Part shown: piece after piece, positions 27,370 to 36,143 of the stretch
How positions within the stretch are numbered: position 1 is the stretch's first letter
Layout of the letters: every line of letters starts with the position of its first letter
Assembly (NCBI GenBank): GCA_009993955.1
Contig: JAACSL010000014.1
Span: 1-64,000 of the forward strand
Direction: 5' to 3'
DNA length: 64,000 nt
Source: Paraglaciecola sp.
GTDB lineage: Bacteria > Pseudomonadota > Gammaproteobacteria > Enterobacterales > Alteromonadaceae
Program-made: the position numbers and the translations under genes
Notes under the pieces: model-generated
Told to the model about the DNA's origin: nothing
The model's input: the letters and a program-made list of their open reading frames with translations, nothing else
Database searches by the model: none

Positions 27370-27900
27370 TTAAGCCTTGCGCCGTTTCTTAGCACGGGGG
27401 GCAACAGCTTCCGAAAAAACCGCCGTTTCAGGCATGGCTGTTGGGGCGAATTCTTTCATCACCCGTCGATAGACGTCACGTTTAAACGACACAACATTGC
27501 GCACCGGATACCAAAAGCTGACCCAACGCCAATTATCAAACTCGGGATGAGTCGAATGCAGCAAGTCTACGTCCTCCTCTTTACAAGTAAGTTGCAGTAA
27601 AAACCACTTTTGCTTTTGGCCTATACACACAGGATTACTGCCCTGTCTTACCAGTCGTTTAGGCAATTTGTAACGTAACCAATTTTTGGTAACGGCGAGA
27701 ATTTTTACATCTTCTGGTTGTAAGCCTACCTCTTCATATAATTCACGATACATAGTTTGTTCGGCAGTTTCATTTTCATCGATTCCGCCTTGCGGAAACT
27801 GCCAGGAATGCTGACCATAGCGCCTTGCCCAAAATACTTGTCCGAGTTCGTTGCAAATCACTATGCCAACATTGGCGCGGAATCCTTCGGCATCAATCAC
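27370..27900 (-). CDS. rppH: RNA pyrophosphohydrolase RppH
   Basis: A 176-residue Nudix enzyme that removes pyrophosphate from mRNA 5' ends and so triggers decay. It begins [15 protein letters not shown]; the Nudix box runs [17 protein letters not shown] and continues [19 protein letters not shown] and QKWFLLQL are RppH-specific. The basic tail (RAKKRRKA) is variable in the family. It is the first gene of the minus-strand rppH-ptsP-tauE-lgt-thyA run. Confidence 0.96.
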   Translation of the reverse strand: MIDAEGFRANVGIVICNELGQVFWARRYGQHSWQFPQGGIDENETAEQTMYRELYEEVGLQPEDVKILAVTKNWLRYKLPKRLVRQGSNPVCIGQKQKWFLLQLTCKEEDVDLLHSTHPEFDNWRWVSFWYPVRNVVSFKRDVYRRVMKEFAPTAMPETAVFSEAVAPRAKKRRKA

Positions 27901-28014
27901 TTAGACTCCCGAGAACTCAAATCTTTAATTGTCTGGCATTCTTCCATAAACTACAGACCTTTCAAAGGAATAAAAAAGACTGAGTCATGGCAATTTCATT
28001 GTTAGCAAATTCTT

Positions 28015-28704
28015 ATGCAAAAACAGTCAGTTAAATGGAGCACTTTTATGCTGCTTTTTAGTTCAACCTTTGTTTTTTTATGCTTGGTGTATTTGCTGTT
28101 TGGCGCGCAGATGCCCATCGCCCTCACTGCGCTGAGCAAAGCCACGCCCATCCTCATGTTGGTGTGGCTTGCATGGCGCCGTCTTGGTCAGCATTTAAGC
28201 ACATGGATTAGCCTTGCCTTGGTGTTTTCAGCCTGTGGCGACCTTTTATTGGCATTGCCTCTGCAGCATGGATTTATGCTGGGTTTGGGCAGTTTTGCCT
28301 GTGCTCATATTTGTTATTGTCTGGGTTTTTTTCGTTATCTTAAGTGGCAAAGCCACAAACTAAGCTATTTGTTGATCTTGGCCTTGGGGGTCGGCATCGC
28401 TTTGACCTTTGTACTGCCTCACGTCGGCGCTCTGTATTGGCCAGTAGTGGCTTACATGTGTGTGATTAGTCTGATGGCCCTTTGTGCTATTGGCGCGAGT
28501 CGCCAGACTTTGTACCTGCCACTTGGCGCCTTATTGTTTGTGCTGTCTGATGCGCTATTAGCCATCAACAAATTTGTTTATGCCCTTCCCTATGACCTCT
28601 GGTTGGTGATGCTGAGTTATTATGCTGCACAATATTGCTTGTTGCGCGGTAGCCTGCAACTGGCCGCCTCTTTAGCACAGGACAAACACCATGCGCCTAC
28701 CTGA
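28015..28704 (+). CDS. YhhN-family membrane protein (lysoplasmalogenase-like)
   Basis: A 229-residue protein with about eight membrane helices. SKATPILMLV, ACGDLLLALP and LSDALLAINKF match the YhhN/TMEM86 family, some members of which hydrolyse lysoplasmalogens. Its 3' end overlaps mutH by 14 bp. It is divergent from rppH across a 114-bp gap that must hold both promoters. Confidence 0.85.
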   Translation: MQKQSVKWSTFMLLFSSTFVFLCLVYLLFGAQMPIALTALSKATPILMLVWLAWRRLGQHLSTWISLALVFSACGDLLLALPLQHGFMLGLGSFACAHICYCLGFFRYLKWQSHKLSYLLILALGVGIALTFVLPHVGALYWPVVAYMCVISLMALCAIGASRQTLYLPLGALLFVLSDALLAINKFVYALPYDLWLVMLSYYAAQYCLLRGSLQLAASLAQDKHHAPT

Positions 28705-29365
28705 GCGCGAACCGCAAAGCCTGGATGAGTTATTAACCAATGCAGCCCAGTTAGCCGGTCTGACTTTGGGTGAAGTAGCCAAAGCAGCCGGCATTGTTGT
28801 GCCCGCCCATTTTAAACGACATAAAGGTTGGGCAGGCCAATTGCTGGAACGCGCTTTGGGCGCGGCAGCAGGAAGTAAAAGTGAACAAGACTTTGCCAAA
28901 CTTGGTGTAGAACTTAAAACACTGCCCATTGACATGTTGGGGCAGCCCCTTGAAACAACCTATGTGTGTTACGCACATTTAACCCACGTGGCGGGTTTGC
29001 AATGGCAGGACTCAAACGTTAGAAATAAGCTGAGTCGCGTGCTCTGGGTGCCGGTGGATGGGCGGCGCGAAGTCAGTCCCGGTGAACGTATTATTGCCAC
29101 CCCCTTCTTATGGTCGCCCAATGCACAGCAAGAAAAACTGTTACGCCAAGACTGGGAAGAATTAATGGCTTTAATCAGTTTGGGCAAAATTGACAGCATC
29201 ACGGCTCGTCACGGTCAATATCTGCAATTACGCCCCAAAGCCGCCAATGGCCAAGCGCTAACCACCGCCATCGGCCGAGCTGGGCAGCTCATTCAAACCC
29301 GTCCGAGAGGTTTCTATCTGCGTAAAGAATTCACCAAAATGCTGCTCAAACAACAATTTGCCTAA
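28691..29365 (+). CDS. mutH: DNA mismatch repair endonuclease MutH
   Basis: Nicks the unmethylated strand at hemimethylated GATC sites during mismatch repair. The 224-residue protein has catalytic D67, E74 and K76 with the exact D-x6-E-x-K spacing of E. coli (D70, E77, K79), plus GWAGQLLE, LSRVLWVPVDG and RPRGFYLRKEFT. It implies a Dam-directed MutHLS system elsewhere. Overlaps yhhN by 14 bp. Confidence 0.96.
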   Translation: MRLPEREPQSLDELLTNAAQLAGLTLGEVAKAAGIVVPAHFKRHKGWAGQLLERALGAAAGSKSEQDFAKLGVELKTLPIDMLGQPLETTYVCYAHLTHVAGLQWQDSNVRNKLSRVLWVPVDGRREVSPGERIIATPFLWSPNAQQEKLLRQDWEELMALISLGKIDSITARHGQYLQLRPKAANGQALTTAIGRAGQLIQTRPRGFYLRKEFTKMLLKQQFA

Positions 29366-29378
29366 GACCCAACGCCGT

Positions 29379-30383
29379 TTACTCGCGAATTAATGCCAAT
29401 AATGCATCCACCTCGGCAAACTGATACAGATGACTTGCTTGCGTGGTATGGATATAACGGCCGTCTGCCGTTGCATTGCTAAGACGTTGATAATATTCAG
29501 ACGCGTCTTGCTGCCACTTTATTAAGCCCTCTCGCTCGTCGCCCACCGGGCTTTGTGTGATGTAAGCTGTTTCAAAATCGGTGTCTACAATGCGCAGCAC
29601 AATAGTGGCCGGCCATGTTGTGGCGGCTACCGCATCGAGATCTTCCCCGTACATGGCTATTTCACGAAACAAATTGACTTGATTGTTAATGGTTAAACGC
29701 GCTGCAAATAGATATTTGGCATAGTCCCAGTCAGTATCTGAATCCAGACTTTGCAAAGCCGTTAATTGTGCCCAGTCGGTGGCATTTTTTTGCTCCACTC
29801 GGGGGCTATATTTACCGTCTTGGATGAAGCTGACATAGGCATCAAGATTATCCTTAAACGGCCTTGCATCATTTTTGTAACGCGCGATGGAAAATGGGGT
29901 GAGCACATCTGGATCGATCATAATTGCTTTGTCAATCACACCAGCAGCCGGACCATTAACAAGGAGCTGTAAACTGATATTGCTACTGGCAAATGCAACA
30001 ACGATTGCGCGTTTGATGCCAAGTTGTGGCAATAACAAACTTAAGTCGTGGACAAAATGTTGATACCCGACACGCGCGTCTGGCGTGCCCAACACCAAGC
30101 CAGCCCGATCAATTGCCACCACTTCATGACTACTCGCCAACCTCGGGGCCAATGCAGCAAACCACGCAGTGTCGGAGTGCCATGTATCAATGGGGCCAGA
30201 CAATAAAATAACCGTCGGCAAATCTTGCTGGGGTTTTCCCCAACGAGCAAGGTGCAGGGCGTGACCATCTACTTGCACGGTGTGATGTTGTGCCGTGTTG
30301 CTTGGTTCGGCTTGCGCAGAAAAAACCAGTACAACACCCAGCAACAAGGTAAATACAAACACTGGATTCATTGTTAGCCGCAT
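29379..30383 (-). CDS. Secreted alpha/beta-hydrolase-fold protein, nucleophile elbow degenerate
   Basis: A 334-residue protein with a signal peptide (VFTLLLGVVLVFSAQA). The fold is recognisable: HALHLARWGKP, VILLSGPIDTWH (oxyanion segment), VVAIDRAG, then the strand that should carry GxSxG. That site reads VVAFASSNIS: the expected nucleophile aligns with Ala, not Ser. A C-terminal His (QASHLYQFAEVDAL) and a candidate Asp (RIVDTDFETA) remain. It may be a pseudoenzyme or use a shifted serine. Divergent from aceK. Confidence 0.7.
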   Translation of the reverse strand: MRLTMNPVFVFTLLLGVVLVFSAQAEPSNTAQHHTVQVDGHALHLARWGKPQQDLPTVILLSGPIDTWHSDTAWFAALAPRLASSHEVVAIDRAGLVLGTPDARVGYQHFVHDLSLLLPQLGIKRAIVVAFASSNISLQLLVNGPAAGVIDKAIMIDPDVLTPFSIARYKNDARPFKDNLDAYVSFIQDGKYSPRVEQKNATDWAQLTALQSLDSDTDWDYAKYLFAARLTINNQVNLFREIAMYGEDLDAVAATTWPATIVLRIVDTDFETAYITQSPVGDEREGLIKWQQDASEYYQRLSNATADGRYIHTTQASHLYQFAEVDALLALIRE

Positions 30384-30531
30384 ATCTTCATCCTAAATGC
30401 GGGCAGCATAGGGCAAAGTGCAGGCGGATGGATCAGGATCTCGACCAGCCCAACAAAAAATCAGACCAAATTCTCCTTGGTTTACGTTATGCTTGGCAGC
30501 CACATACTTGGCTCTTATCACCGCAACCATC

Positions 30532-32280
30532 ATGCTCGAGAATGCGCAACTATCCGTCACCGCCAAGGTGGCCTATCAAATTCTGACTGGCTTCGATAAA
30601 AGTTATCGATGGCACAGCCGCATTACCGGTGGTGCTCAACAACGCTTTGCCAAGGCCCAATGGTTAGCCACCCAAGCCGCAGTGAAAGAACGGATTGCTA
30701 TTTATGAAAAAAGTCTCTCTGCGGCGGTTAGTGACATCTATCAAAACGTGTACCCCTTGCAGCAAAATCAAGGGTTTTGGCGTGAATTAAAACAGCAATT
30801 CAGTGCCTTATTAGCCGACCATCCACAGTTCGAACTAGCAGAAACGTTTTATAACTCGGTGATCGGCCGCTTGTTCAAACACCAAGTCATTAATGATGAG
30901 GTGATGTTTGTGCAGGCTAGCCGTTGCTATTTAGCAGGTCAGGACCGCCACAAAGTCGTGAACAGCTTCAATACCGACGGCACAGTGCGTGATTTGTTAG
31001 AGGAAATATTTGCGACCTACCGTTTTGATGTGCCTTTTGCCGACAAAGAGCGCGACCTGAGTTTGGTTGACCGCATCATTCGTCAACACGTCAGTGTGGC
31101 GCAGTTGGCCAGTATTCACACGATTGAATTGCTAAAACCAGTATTTTATCGCAGTAAATCTGCTTACTTGGTGGGGCGTTTATGCATGCCGGAGCAAACC
31201 CTGCCTTTTGTGGTTGCATTGATGTTGGATGATCAGCAACTAATGACCATTGACGCTATTTTGTTAGAACGTAATGATTTGAGTGTGATTTTTGGCTTTG
31301 CTCGAGCGTATTTTATGGCCGACACACAATACCCCGCAGAAGTGGTGGCGTTTTTACAGGAGCTTTTGCCCAATAAAAAACACTTTGAACTGTACATTTC
31401 ACTGGGTTTGTACAAACACGGCAAAACCGAGTTCTATCGTAATTTTTTGCAGCACCTCAACCAAACTGACGACCATTTTGACTTTGCGCCTGGCATCCGT
31501 GGTTTGGTAATGAGCGTTTTTCACCTGCCGTCTTACGGCGTGGTTTTCAAAATCATCAAAGACCACTTTCCGGAAAGCAAAAAAATCACCCGGGAACGAG
31601 TCAAAGAATGTTATCGCTTGGTGAAGATGACCGATCGCGTTGGACGCATGGCCGATACACATGAGTATGTAAATTTTCGACTGCCGCGTGATCGCATGTC
31701 AGCTGAGCTGATGGCGGAATTGTTGTCAGAGTGTCGTTCTAGCATTGAGTTTGATGAACACGAGGTGATCATCAAACACGTGTATATCGAACGTAAAATG
31801 ACGCCCTTAAATCTTTATTTAGAGCAACAAAGTGACCCTGAGCTTATTCGTCAGGCCATCGATGAATTAGGGCTGTGCATCAAACAAATTGCCGCTGCCA
31901 ATATTTTTGCCGGTGACATGCTTCACAAAAATTTTGGCATTACTCGCCACGGCCGGGTCATATTCTATGACTATGATGAAATCTGTTACATGCATGAACG
32001 GACTTTTCGGGCTTTACCTAAAAGTGATGATCCTTACGCATTAGATACCCTATCTGTTGGCCCCAGCGATGTATTCCCTGAACAGTTTGAACATTTTATT
32101 GTGGGCAAAAAGCACCTGAAACTGCTGCTCAAAGAAATGCATGGTGATTTAATGACACAACAATATTGGCTGAACGCACAAGCCAGAGCAGCGAGTAAAG
32201 AAGTCCAATATTTTTGGCCTTACGCGCAGGCAAAACGGCTCATCAACCAAGGTAGTGCGAAGCAGACTCATGCGCTCTGA
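30532..32280 (+). CDS. aceK: Isocitrate dehydrogenase kinase/phosphatase AceK
   Basis: Switches isocitrate dehydrogenase off and on by phosphorylation, sending isocitrate to the glyoxylate shunt. The 582-residue protein matches E. coli AceK throughout: SGAQQRF-like GGAQQRFAKAQW, FYNSVIGRLF, VFGFARAYFM, PGIRGLVMSVF, HDRVGRMADT-like TDRVGRMADT, KNFGITRHGRVIFYDYDEIC. ATG 30532 is preferred over an upstream GTG at 30418 because the conserved protein begins there, though no clear ribosome site is visible. aceA and aceB are not adjacent. Confidence 0.95.
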   Translation: MLENAQLSVTAKVAYQILTGFDKSYRWHSRITGGAQQRFAKAQWLATQAAVKERIAIYEKSLSAAVSDIYQNVYPLQQNQGFWRELKQQFSALLADHPQFELAETFYNSVIGRLFKHQVINDEVMFVQASRCYLAGQDRHKVVNSFNTDGTVRDLLEEIFATYRFDVPFADKERDLSLVDRIIRQHVSVAQLASIHTIELLKPVFYRSKSAYLVGRLCMPEQTLPFVVALMLDDQQLMTIDAILLERNDLSVIFGFARAYFMADTQYPAEVVAFLQELLPNKKHFELYISLGLYKHGKTEFYRNFLQHLNQTDDHFDFAPGIRGLVMSVFHLPSYGVVFKIIKDHFPESKKITRERVKECYRLVKMTDRVGRMADTHEYVNFRLPRDRMSAELMAELLSECRSSIEFDEHEVIIKHVYIERKMTPLNLYLEQQSDPELIRQAIDELGLCIKQIAAANIFAGDMLHKNFGITRHGRVIFYDYDEICYMHERTFRALPKSDDPYALDTLSVGPSDVFPEQFEHFIVGKKHLKLLLKEMHGDLMTQQYWLNAQARAASKEVQYFWPYAQAKRLINQGSAKQTHAL

Positions 32281-32481
32281 GCGTGCTTTGCGTGAGTTCA
32301 TTCACTTTAGCCAGCCAAGTCGACAATATTGTCTACCAAAAATCAGCAGGTACATGGCTGTAAAATTTGTGCACATGGTATATAACTTTAGGCACATTCA
32401 TACCACCTTGAACACTGGCGCGGCATGCCAAAACGTATCAAAGTAACAGGGTGGATTCTGGCAGTATGTCATGCAGGTAGT

Positions 32482-33672
32482 ATGTATTACATAAAAACAG
32501 TAAAAAGGTGGCTGTCTCAAATTAGCAAAATAACCTGCTGTTGCTTGTGGCTACTTGCTGCCACGCCAATATTTGCACAAGAAAAAGCACCGCTACCACC
32601 ATTAGCCAATGTGACATTTTTTGTGAATTCCTTGCCGGGCACCCCTTTCTGGGAAAGCCAAATTGATTTTGCCCAAGCCGTGTCGAAGGCGTTTAATATC
32701 AATTTAACCATTAGTTATATTCCACGAAAATACATAGATCGTTTTGGGGTGACAGAATATATCGAGGATTATTTAGATAAACAGTCAACACTGCCCGACC
32801 TCATCGTCAGTTCCTTGTGGCTAGGGGTAGAAGAAAAAGTGCTGCAAATTTTCGCGGCTAAAAATATCGCGTATTTCTCCATAAACAATCAACTTACCGA
32901 ACCACTTTTGGCCTCACTGGGTACGCCGCGGCAAAAATTTCCTCGGTGGTTAGGTCATATCGCCACCGACGATGTCGCGGTGGGGGCACAACTGACAGAA
33001 TATCTGCTGCTGCAAATTGACAAGAAAAAAGCCTGCACCAGTGCTTGCCCTATTCATCTTTTTGCTTTTTCTGGTTTCACGTTTACTACTGCTAGCCAGC
33101 AGCGCGAAAAAGGTTTGAGTGTAGCCTTAGCCAAACGCAGAGATGTGCAGCTATTTAATGTGGTGCATGCAGCATGGGATAGACAAACAGCCTATGCCAT
33201 GATGCCCACTATTTTGCAGCGCCACGATGATATAGACGGTTATTGGATCGCCAGTGATTTTATGGCTCTTGGCGTACTACAAGTTTTACGGGAATCGAAA
33301 CGCCCACAAACCGCAATTTTGGCCAGCATTGATTGGTCGCCAGAGATTATTGCACCGATCAAAAGTGGCGCAGTAAGTGCGTCCTTAGGCGGCCATTTTA
33401 TGGAAGCTGGCTGGGCCATTACCTTGTATGCAGACGCTCTATTAGCAGGGGATTTTGCCGCAAACTTTGGTACCTTATTTCACTCTGAGTTAGATATTCT
33501 CGACGGCAACAACATTGACAAAATTGGTGCTTTTTTAGCCAAACCACACTGGAACAGTGAGGCTATTTTACTTAACAGCCGCTATTACAATCCCAATTTT
33601 TCCCACTATTCATTTCAGCCACTGAGCATCATCAACGCGCAGCTTGCCGCCAATGCCCAGGGCGCAGAATAA
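32482..33672 (+). CDS. Orphan periplasmic sugar-binding-like protein (type 1)
   Basis: A 396-residue protein with a long signal peptide (ITCCCLWLLAATPIFAQ) and a Peripla_BP fold: VTFFVNSLPGTPFWESQ, GHIATDDVAVGAQLTEYLL, FAFSGFTFTTASQQREKG, IDGYWIASDFMALGVLQ. It resembles ribose or AI-2 type binding proteins. No permease or ATPase gene is adjacent, so it may serve a sensor kinase or a transporter elsewhere. ATG 32482 is chosen for GGTAG upstream and a compact signal peptide. A 201-bp gap after aceK holds nothing I can name. Confidence 0.75.
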   Translation: MYYIKTVKRWLSQISKITCCCLWLLAATPIFAQEKAPLPPLANVTFFVNSLPGTPFWESQIDFAQAVSKAFNINLTISYIPRKYIDRFGVTEYIEDYLDKQSTLPDLIVSSLWLGVEEKVLQIFAAKNIAYFSINNQLTEPLLASLGTPRQKFPRWLGHIATDDVAVGAQLTEYLLLQIDKKKACTSACPIHLFAFSGFTFTTASQQREKGLSVALAKRRDVQLFNVVHAAWDRQTAYAMMPTILQRHDDIDGYWIASDFMALGVLQVLRESKRPQTAILASIDWSPEIIAPIKSGAVSASLGGHFMEAGWAITLYADALLAGDFAANFGTLFHSELDILDGNNIDKIGAFLAKPHWNSEAILLNSRYYNPNFSHYSFQPLSIINAQLAANAQGAE

Positions 33673-33742
33673 GGGCGTCTGCGCCACAGGATTCAGCGAG
33701 CCATGCTCTGCAGATAAGCTGGCAGATTACGCCACCAGCGTG

Positions 33743-34312
33743 TTAGCGCTTTGCATCCAAAGCCACTTGAATTTGATCCAGCTCTGCACGACTGAATTCA
33801 CCCCGTTCAATCAACTGCGTAATCGCGTCGGCATGGCCTTTTAAACGCAGATTCTGCTCACCGCCGTCGATAAAAATTTGCTTCACCATGCGTCGTGATC
33901 CAGTGTCCTCGGTGGTGATAATTTGCACCTCGTCGTCGCTGAAATCGATTCGTTGGCCATCACCTTTGTTCATCACAAACACCCGTTCGCTGCGACTGCC
34001 AGAGCCGCCAGTGCCGGTTTTAACCTCCTCTAGCGTTTTCAGCACGGTATTGCGGGTGTCCTCATCCAGTTCTGCAAGTTTGGCGCGTAAAGCGTCTTGG
34101 TCTAACAATTCATTGGCATCAAGAACAATGGTTTTAGCATCACCGTCTTTTTCTACCCATACGGTCAGATCATGATCTTTCACCGCTTTTATCTCTACCC
34201 TTTGATGTTTCACGGCATCATTGGCAGACACCGCACTAGCATGCATGGCGCCAGCCACAGACAAGGCGCCAAATACCGCGCCGGCAATTAAATTTTTACC
34301 GAGACTATGCAT
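33743..34312 (-). CDS. Secreted protein of unknown function beside an NtrB/NtrC-like pair
   Basis: A 189-residue acidic protein with a signal peptide (IAGAVFGALSVAGAMHASA) and a strong AGAGGA ribosome site. I do not recognise the family. It reads as a beta-rich part (VEIKAVKDHDLTVWVEKDG; ERVFVMNKGDGQRIDFSDD; MVKQIFIDGGEQNLRLKG) broken by a charged helix (LRAKLAELDEDTRNTVLKTLEE) and ending in an EF-hand-like helix pair. It is divergent from the kinase/regulator pair at 34632-37494 and could be its target or ligand. Confidence 0.65.
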   Translation of the reverse strand: MHSLGKNLIAGAVFGALSVAGAMHASAVSANDAVKHQRVEIKAVKDHDLTVWVEKDGDAKTIVLDANELLDQDALRAKLAELDEDTRNTVLKTLEEVKTGTGGSGSRSERVFVMNKGDGQRIDFSDDEVQIITTEDTGSRRMVKQIFIDGGEQNLRLKGHADAITQLIERGEFSRAELDQIQVALDAKR

Positions 34313-34631
34313 AACAAATTCCTCTTTGTTGGATAATGATGGGGGGCTTGACCACCCATACCGTTTGACAATGGCATAACCATGCCTTCACCAAAGCTTG
34401 ATAACAACTTCCGTACCAAGATTAAATATTCTGGCTTTTTCAATACCTTAGCCTAATATTCAAGGCGCCGCTCACTCAGCTAGATAACAAATGTCTGCAA
34501 ATCGGGATATGATTTCCGCAAATGAGGAAATCATGCCGATTTTATCCCTAGCGTGGAAAATTAATATGATATTTTTCAATAAGATAGCAATCACCAATTA
34601 TGGCTTGGTTCTTGATTAACCACGTGTTGGA
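34313..34631. promoter_or_regulatory. Divergent gap between secreted protein and kinase gene
   Basis: A 319-bp non-coding region serving both genes. Its main element is the inverted repeat at 34499-34542. GGCATAACCATGCC at 34373-34386 is a second small inverted repeat near the secreted-protein gene. A clear sigma-54 promoter was not found on either strand. Confidence 0.5.
34499..34542. repeat. Imperfect inverted repeat, possible NtrC-type upstream site
   Basis: AAATCGG (34499-34505) and ATGATTTCC (34509-34517) are mirrored by GGAAATCAT (34526-34534) and CCGATTT (34536-34542), with an 8-base spacer GCAAATGA. It lies about 90 bp before the histidine kinase start and 190 bp before the secreted protein, a normal distance for an enhancer-binding regulator site. 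Confidence 0.6.
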
Positions 34632-36143
34632 ATGAAATCTATGTGGCAGTTTATGTCTTTAAAACACTATCTTTTTGCGATGATCGCGATCTTCGTCTGT
34701 GTATTAGCAGGCACCCAGATCTTTTTTATCTATTATGCGCAACAGCAAATGGGCGAAGAGGTGGTACAAAAAAGTCGCACCTTGTCTCGTCAAGCTTTAA
34801 TGCTCGTGGCGCAAAACCTCGAAAAAGAACAAGGTAGCAGCGTCGAAACCACATACAGGGTGCAAGCCCAAGGCCAAAACCAAGCCCAAGAACAAGAACA
34901 AGAACAAGGCAATCCAAGCCTACGGATAACCATCAGCAATACGCCCAATAAAAAGGTGGATCTGGGTTCAGGCATGAGCTTTATGACAGGTGATCAAAGC
35001 CAAACGGTTAGCATTTTGCAAACCGAGCCAACGTTTACCCTGCCGTTCAGAGACGCGTTGATTGGCACCATCTCACGCATAGATTTTCGACAAATAAAGG
35101 GCACACAAGCCTTCAATGTTGTTGGCAGCGCTATCACCAATACTGACCAGCCATTGCAAGAACGGCATATTGTGCAATTCGATAGCACAGATTCTGCCCT
35201 TAAACCTTATTTCGATTGGTTAGTTGTTGCCACGCTGGGATTAATGCTCTTGGGTTTATTGGTGGCCTATGTATTAGCCAATTCCCTCAGTCGCCCCCTA
35301 GCAGACCTAGCTCATGGTTTTAAACACTTACAAGGAGGAGAACTGGGTTTTCAAGTCGCCCCTTCAGGGATCGCCGAGATTCGCGCGACCTTGCAACATT
35401 TTAATCAAATGAGTGCACGTTTGGCAGAATTGCAGCGCGTCGAGAAACACCTCGGGCAACAGCAGCAATTGGCGGAACTTGGTGAGGTGGCGAGAGGCTT
35501 AGCCCACACCTTACGTAACCCAATTAATAGCATTGGTCTGGCGGTAGAAGAACTTTGCAATGCTGAGCTAAGTGCGCAAACGCGCGGCGATTTAGCCCTG
35601 AGTATTCGGCAAAAAATCACCCATATTGATAAGACAATCAGAGCTTTACTGCAGTTAACAACTGATGATTTACAGCGTAATCAACAGGTATTTCTCAATC
35701 AGATCATCGAAGATGTGATGCTGGAACTCAGTATGCTCCAGCAACCGAATATCGTATTTAACGCGGGGCAAGTCAGCCCTCTGCTTGCTGCGCCAGCAGA
35801 AATTCGCGCGATTGCGCATACCCTGATCACCAATGCAATAGAGGCAAGCAGTCAAGGTCAGCTTATCCATATTGCAACCGAACAACAGCAGCAGACCCTC
35901 TATTTGATTGTCAGCGACGAGGGCTGTGGCATCCCCCCCGCCATCGAATCCCAACTATTCAAACCCCATGTGACAACAAAACCTGAAGGTGCAGGTATGG
36001 GTTTGTATATAGCGAGACGTTTATGCCAACTGCATTATCAAGGCGATATCAGTCTGCGACCCAACCAAAACCAAGGATGTATTGCAGTGGCTACATTTAG
36101 TTGTGCGCAGGCAAATGACCAAGAGGTAGTGACCAGTGAGTGA
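34632..36143 (+). CDS. NtrB-type sensor histidine kinase
   Basis: A 503-residue membrane kinase: TM1 (YLFAMIAIFVCVLAGTQIFF), a periplasmic region of about 155 residues containing a Gln/Glu run (78-92), TM2 (WLVVATLGLMLLGLLVAYVL), HAMP, then the H-box (EVARGLAHTLRNPINSIG), N-box (TLITNAIEASSQG), G1 (SDEGCGIPP) and G2 (GAGMGLYIARRL). The HTLRNP phospho-site resembles NtrB-type kinases that pair with sigma-54 activators. Its end overlaps the regulator gene by 8 bp. Confidence 0.9.
   Translation: MKSMWQFMSLKHYLFAMIAIFVCVLAGTQIFFIYYAQQQMGEEVVQKSRTLSRQALMLVAQNLEKEQGSSVETTYRVQAQGQNQAQEQEQEQGNPSLRITISNTPNKKVDLGSGMSFMTGDQSQTVSILQTEPTFTLPFRDALIGTISRIDFRQIKGTQAFNVVGSAITNTDQPLQERHIVQFDSTDSALKPYFDWLVVATLGLMLLGLLVAYVLANSLSRPLADLAHGFKHLQGGELGFQVAPSGIAEIRATLQHFNQMSARLAELQRVEKHLGQQQQLAELGEVARGLAHTLRNPINSIGLAVEELCNAELSAQTRGDLALSIRQKITHIDKTIRALLQLTTDDLQRNQQVFLNQIIEDVMLELSMLQQPNIVFNAGQVSPLLAAPAEIRAIAHTLITNAIEASSQGQLIHIATEQQQQTLYLIVSDEGCGIPPAIESQLFKPHVTTKPEGAGMGLYIARRLCQLHYQGDISLRPNQNQGCIAVATFSCAQANDQEVVTSE
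34863..34907 (+). repeat. CAAGAA/CAAGCC microrepeat coding a Gln-rich run
   Basis: Short CAA-containing 6-base units encode QAQGQNQAQEQEQEQ in the periplasmic sensor of the kinase. Such tandem units can change length by slippage in multiples of two codons without a frameshift. Confidence 0.65.

Noticed and set aside
28691..28978. Minus-strand open frames inside mutH and other genes
   Set aside because: They lack ribosome sites and family features and overlap well-supported genes; they are shadows of the real coding strand.
34596..34620. TGGCTTGGTTCTTGATT as a sigma-54 promoter of the kinase gene
   Set aside because: The -12 element reads GA instead of GC and the match is weak.
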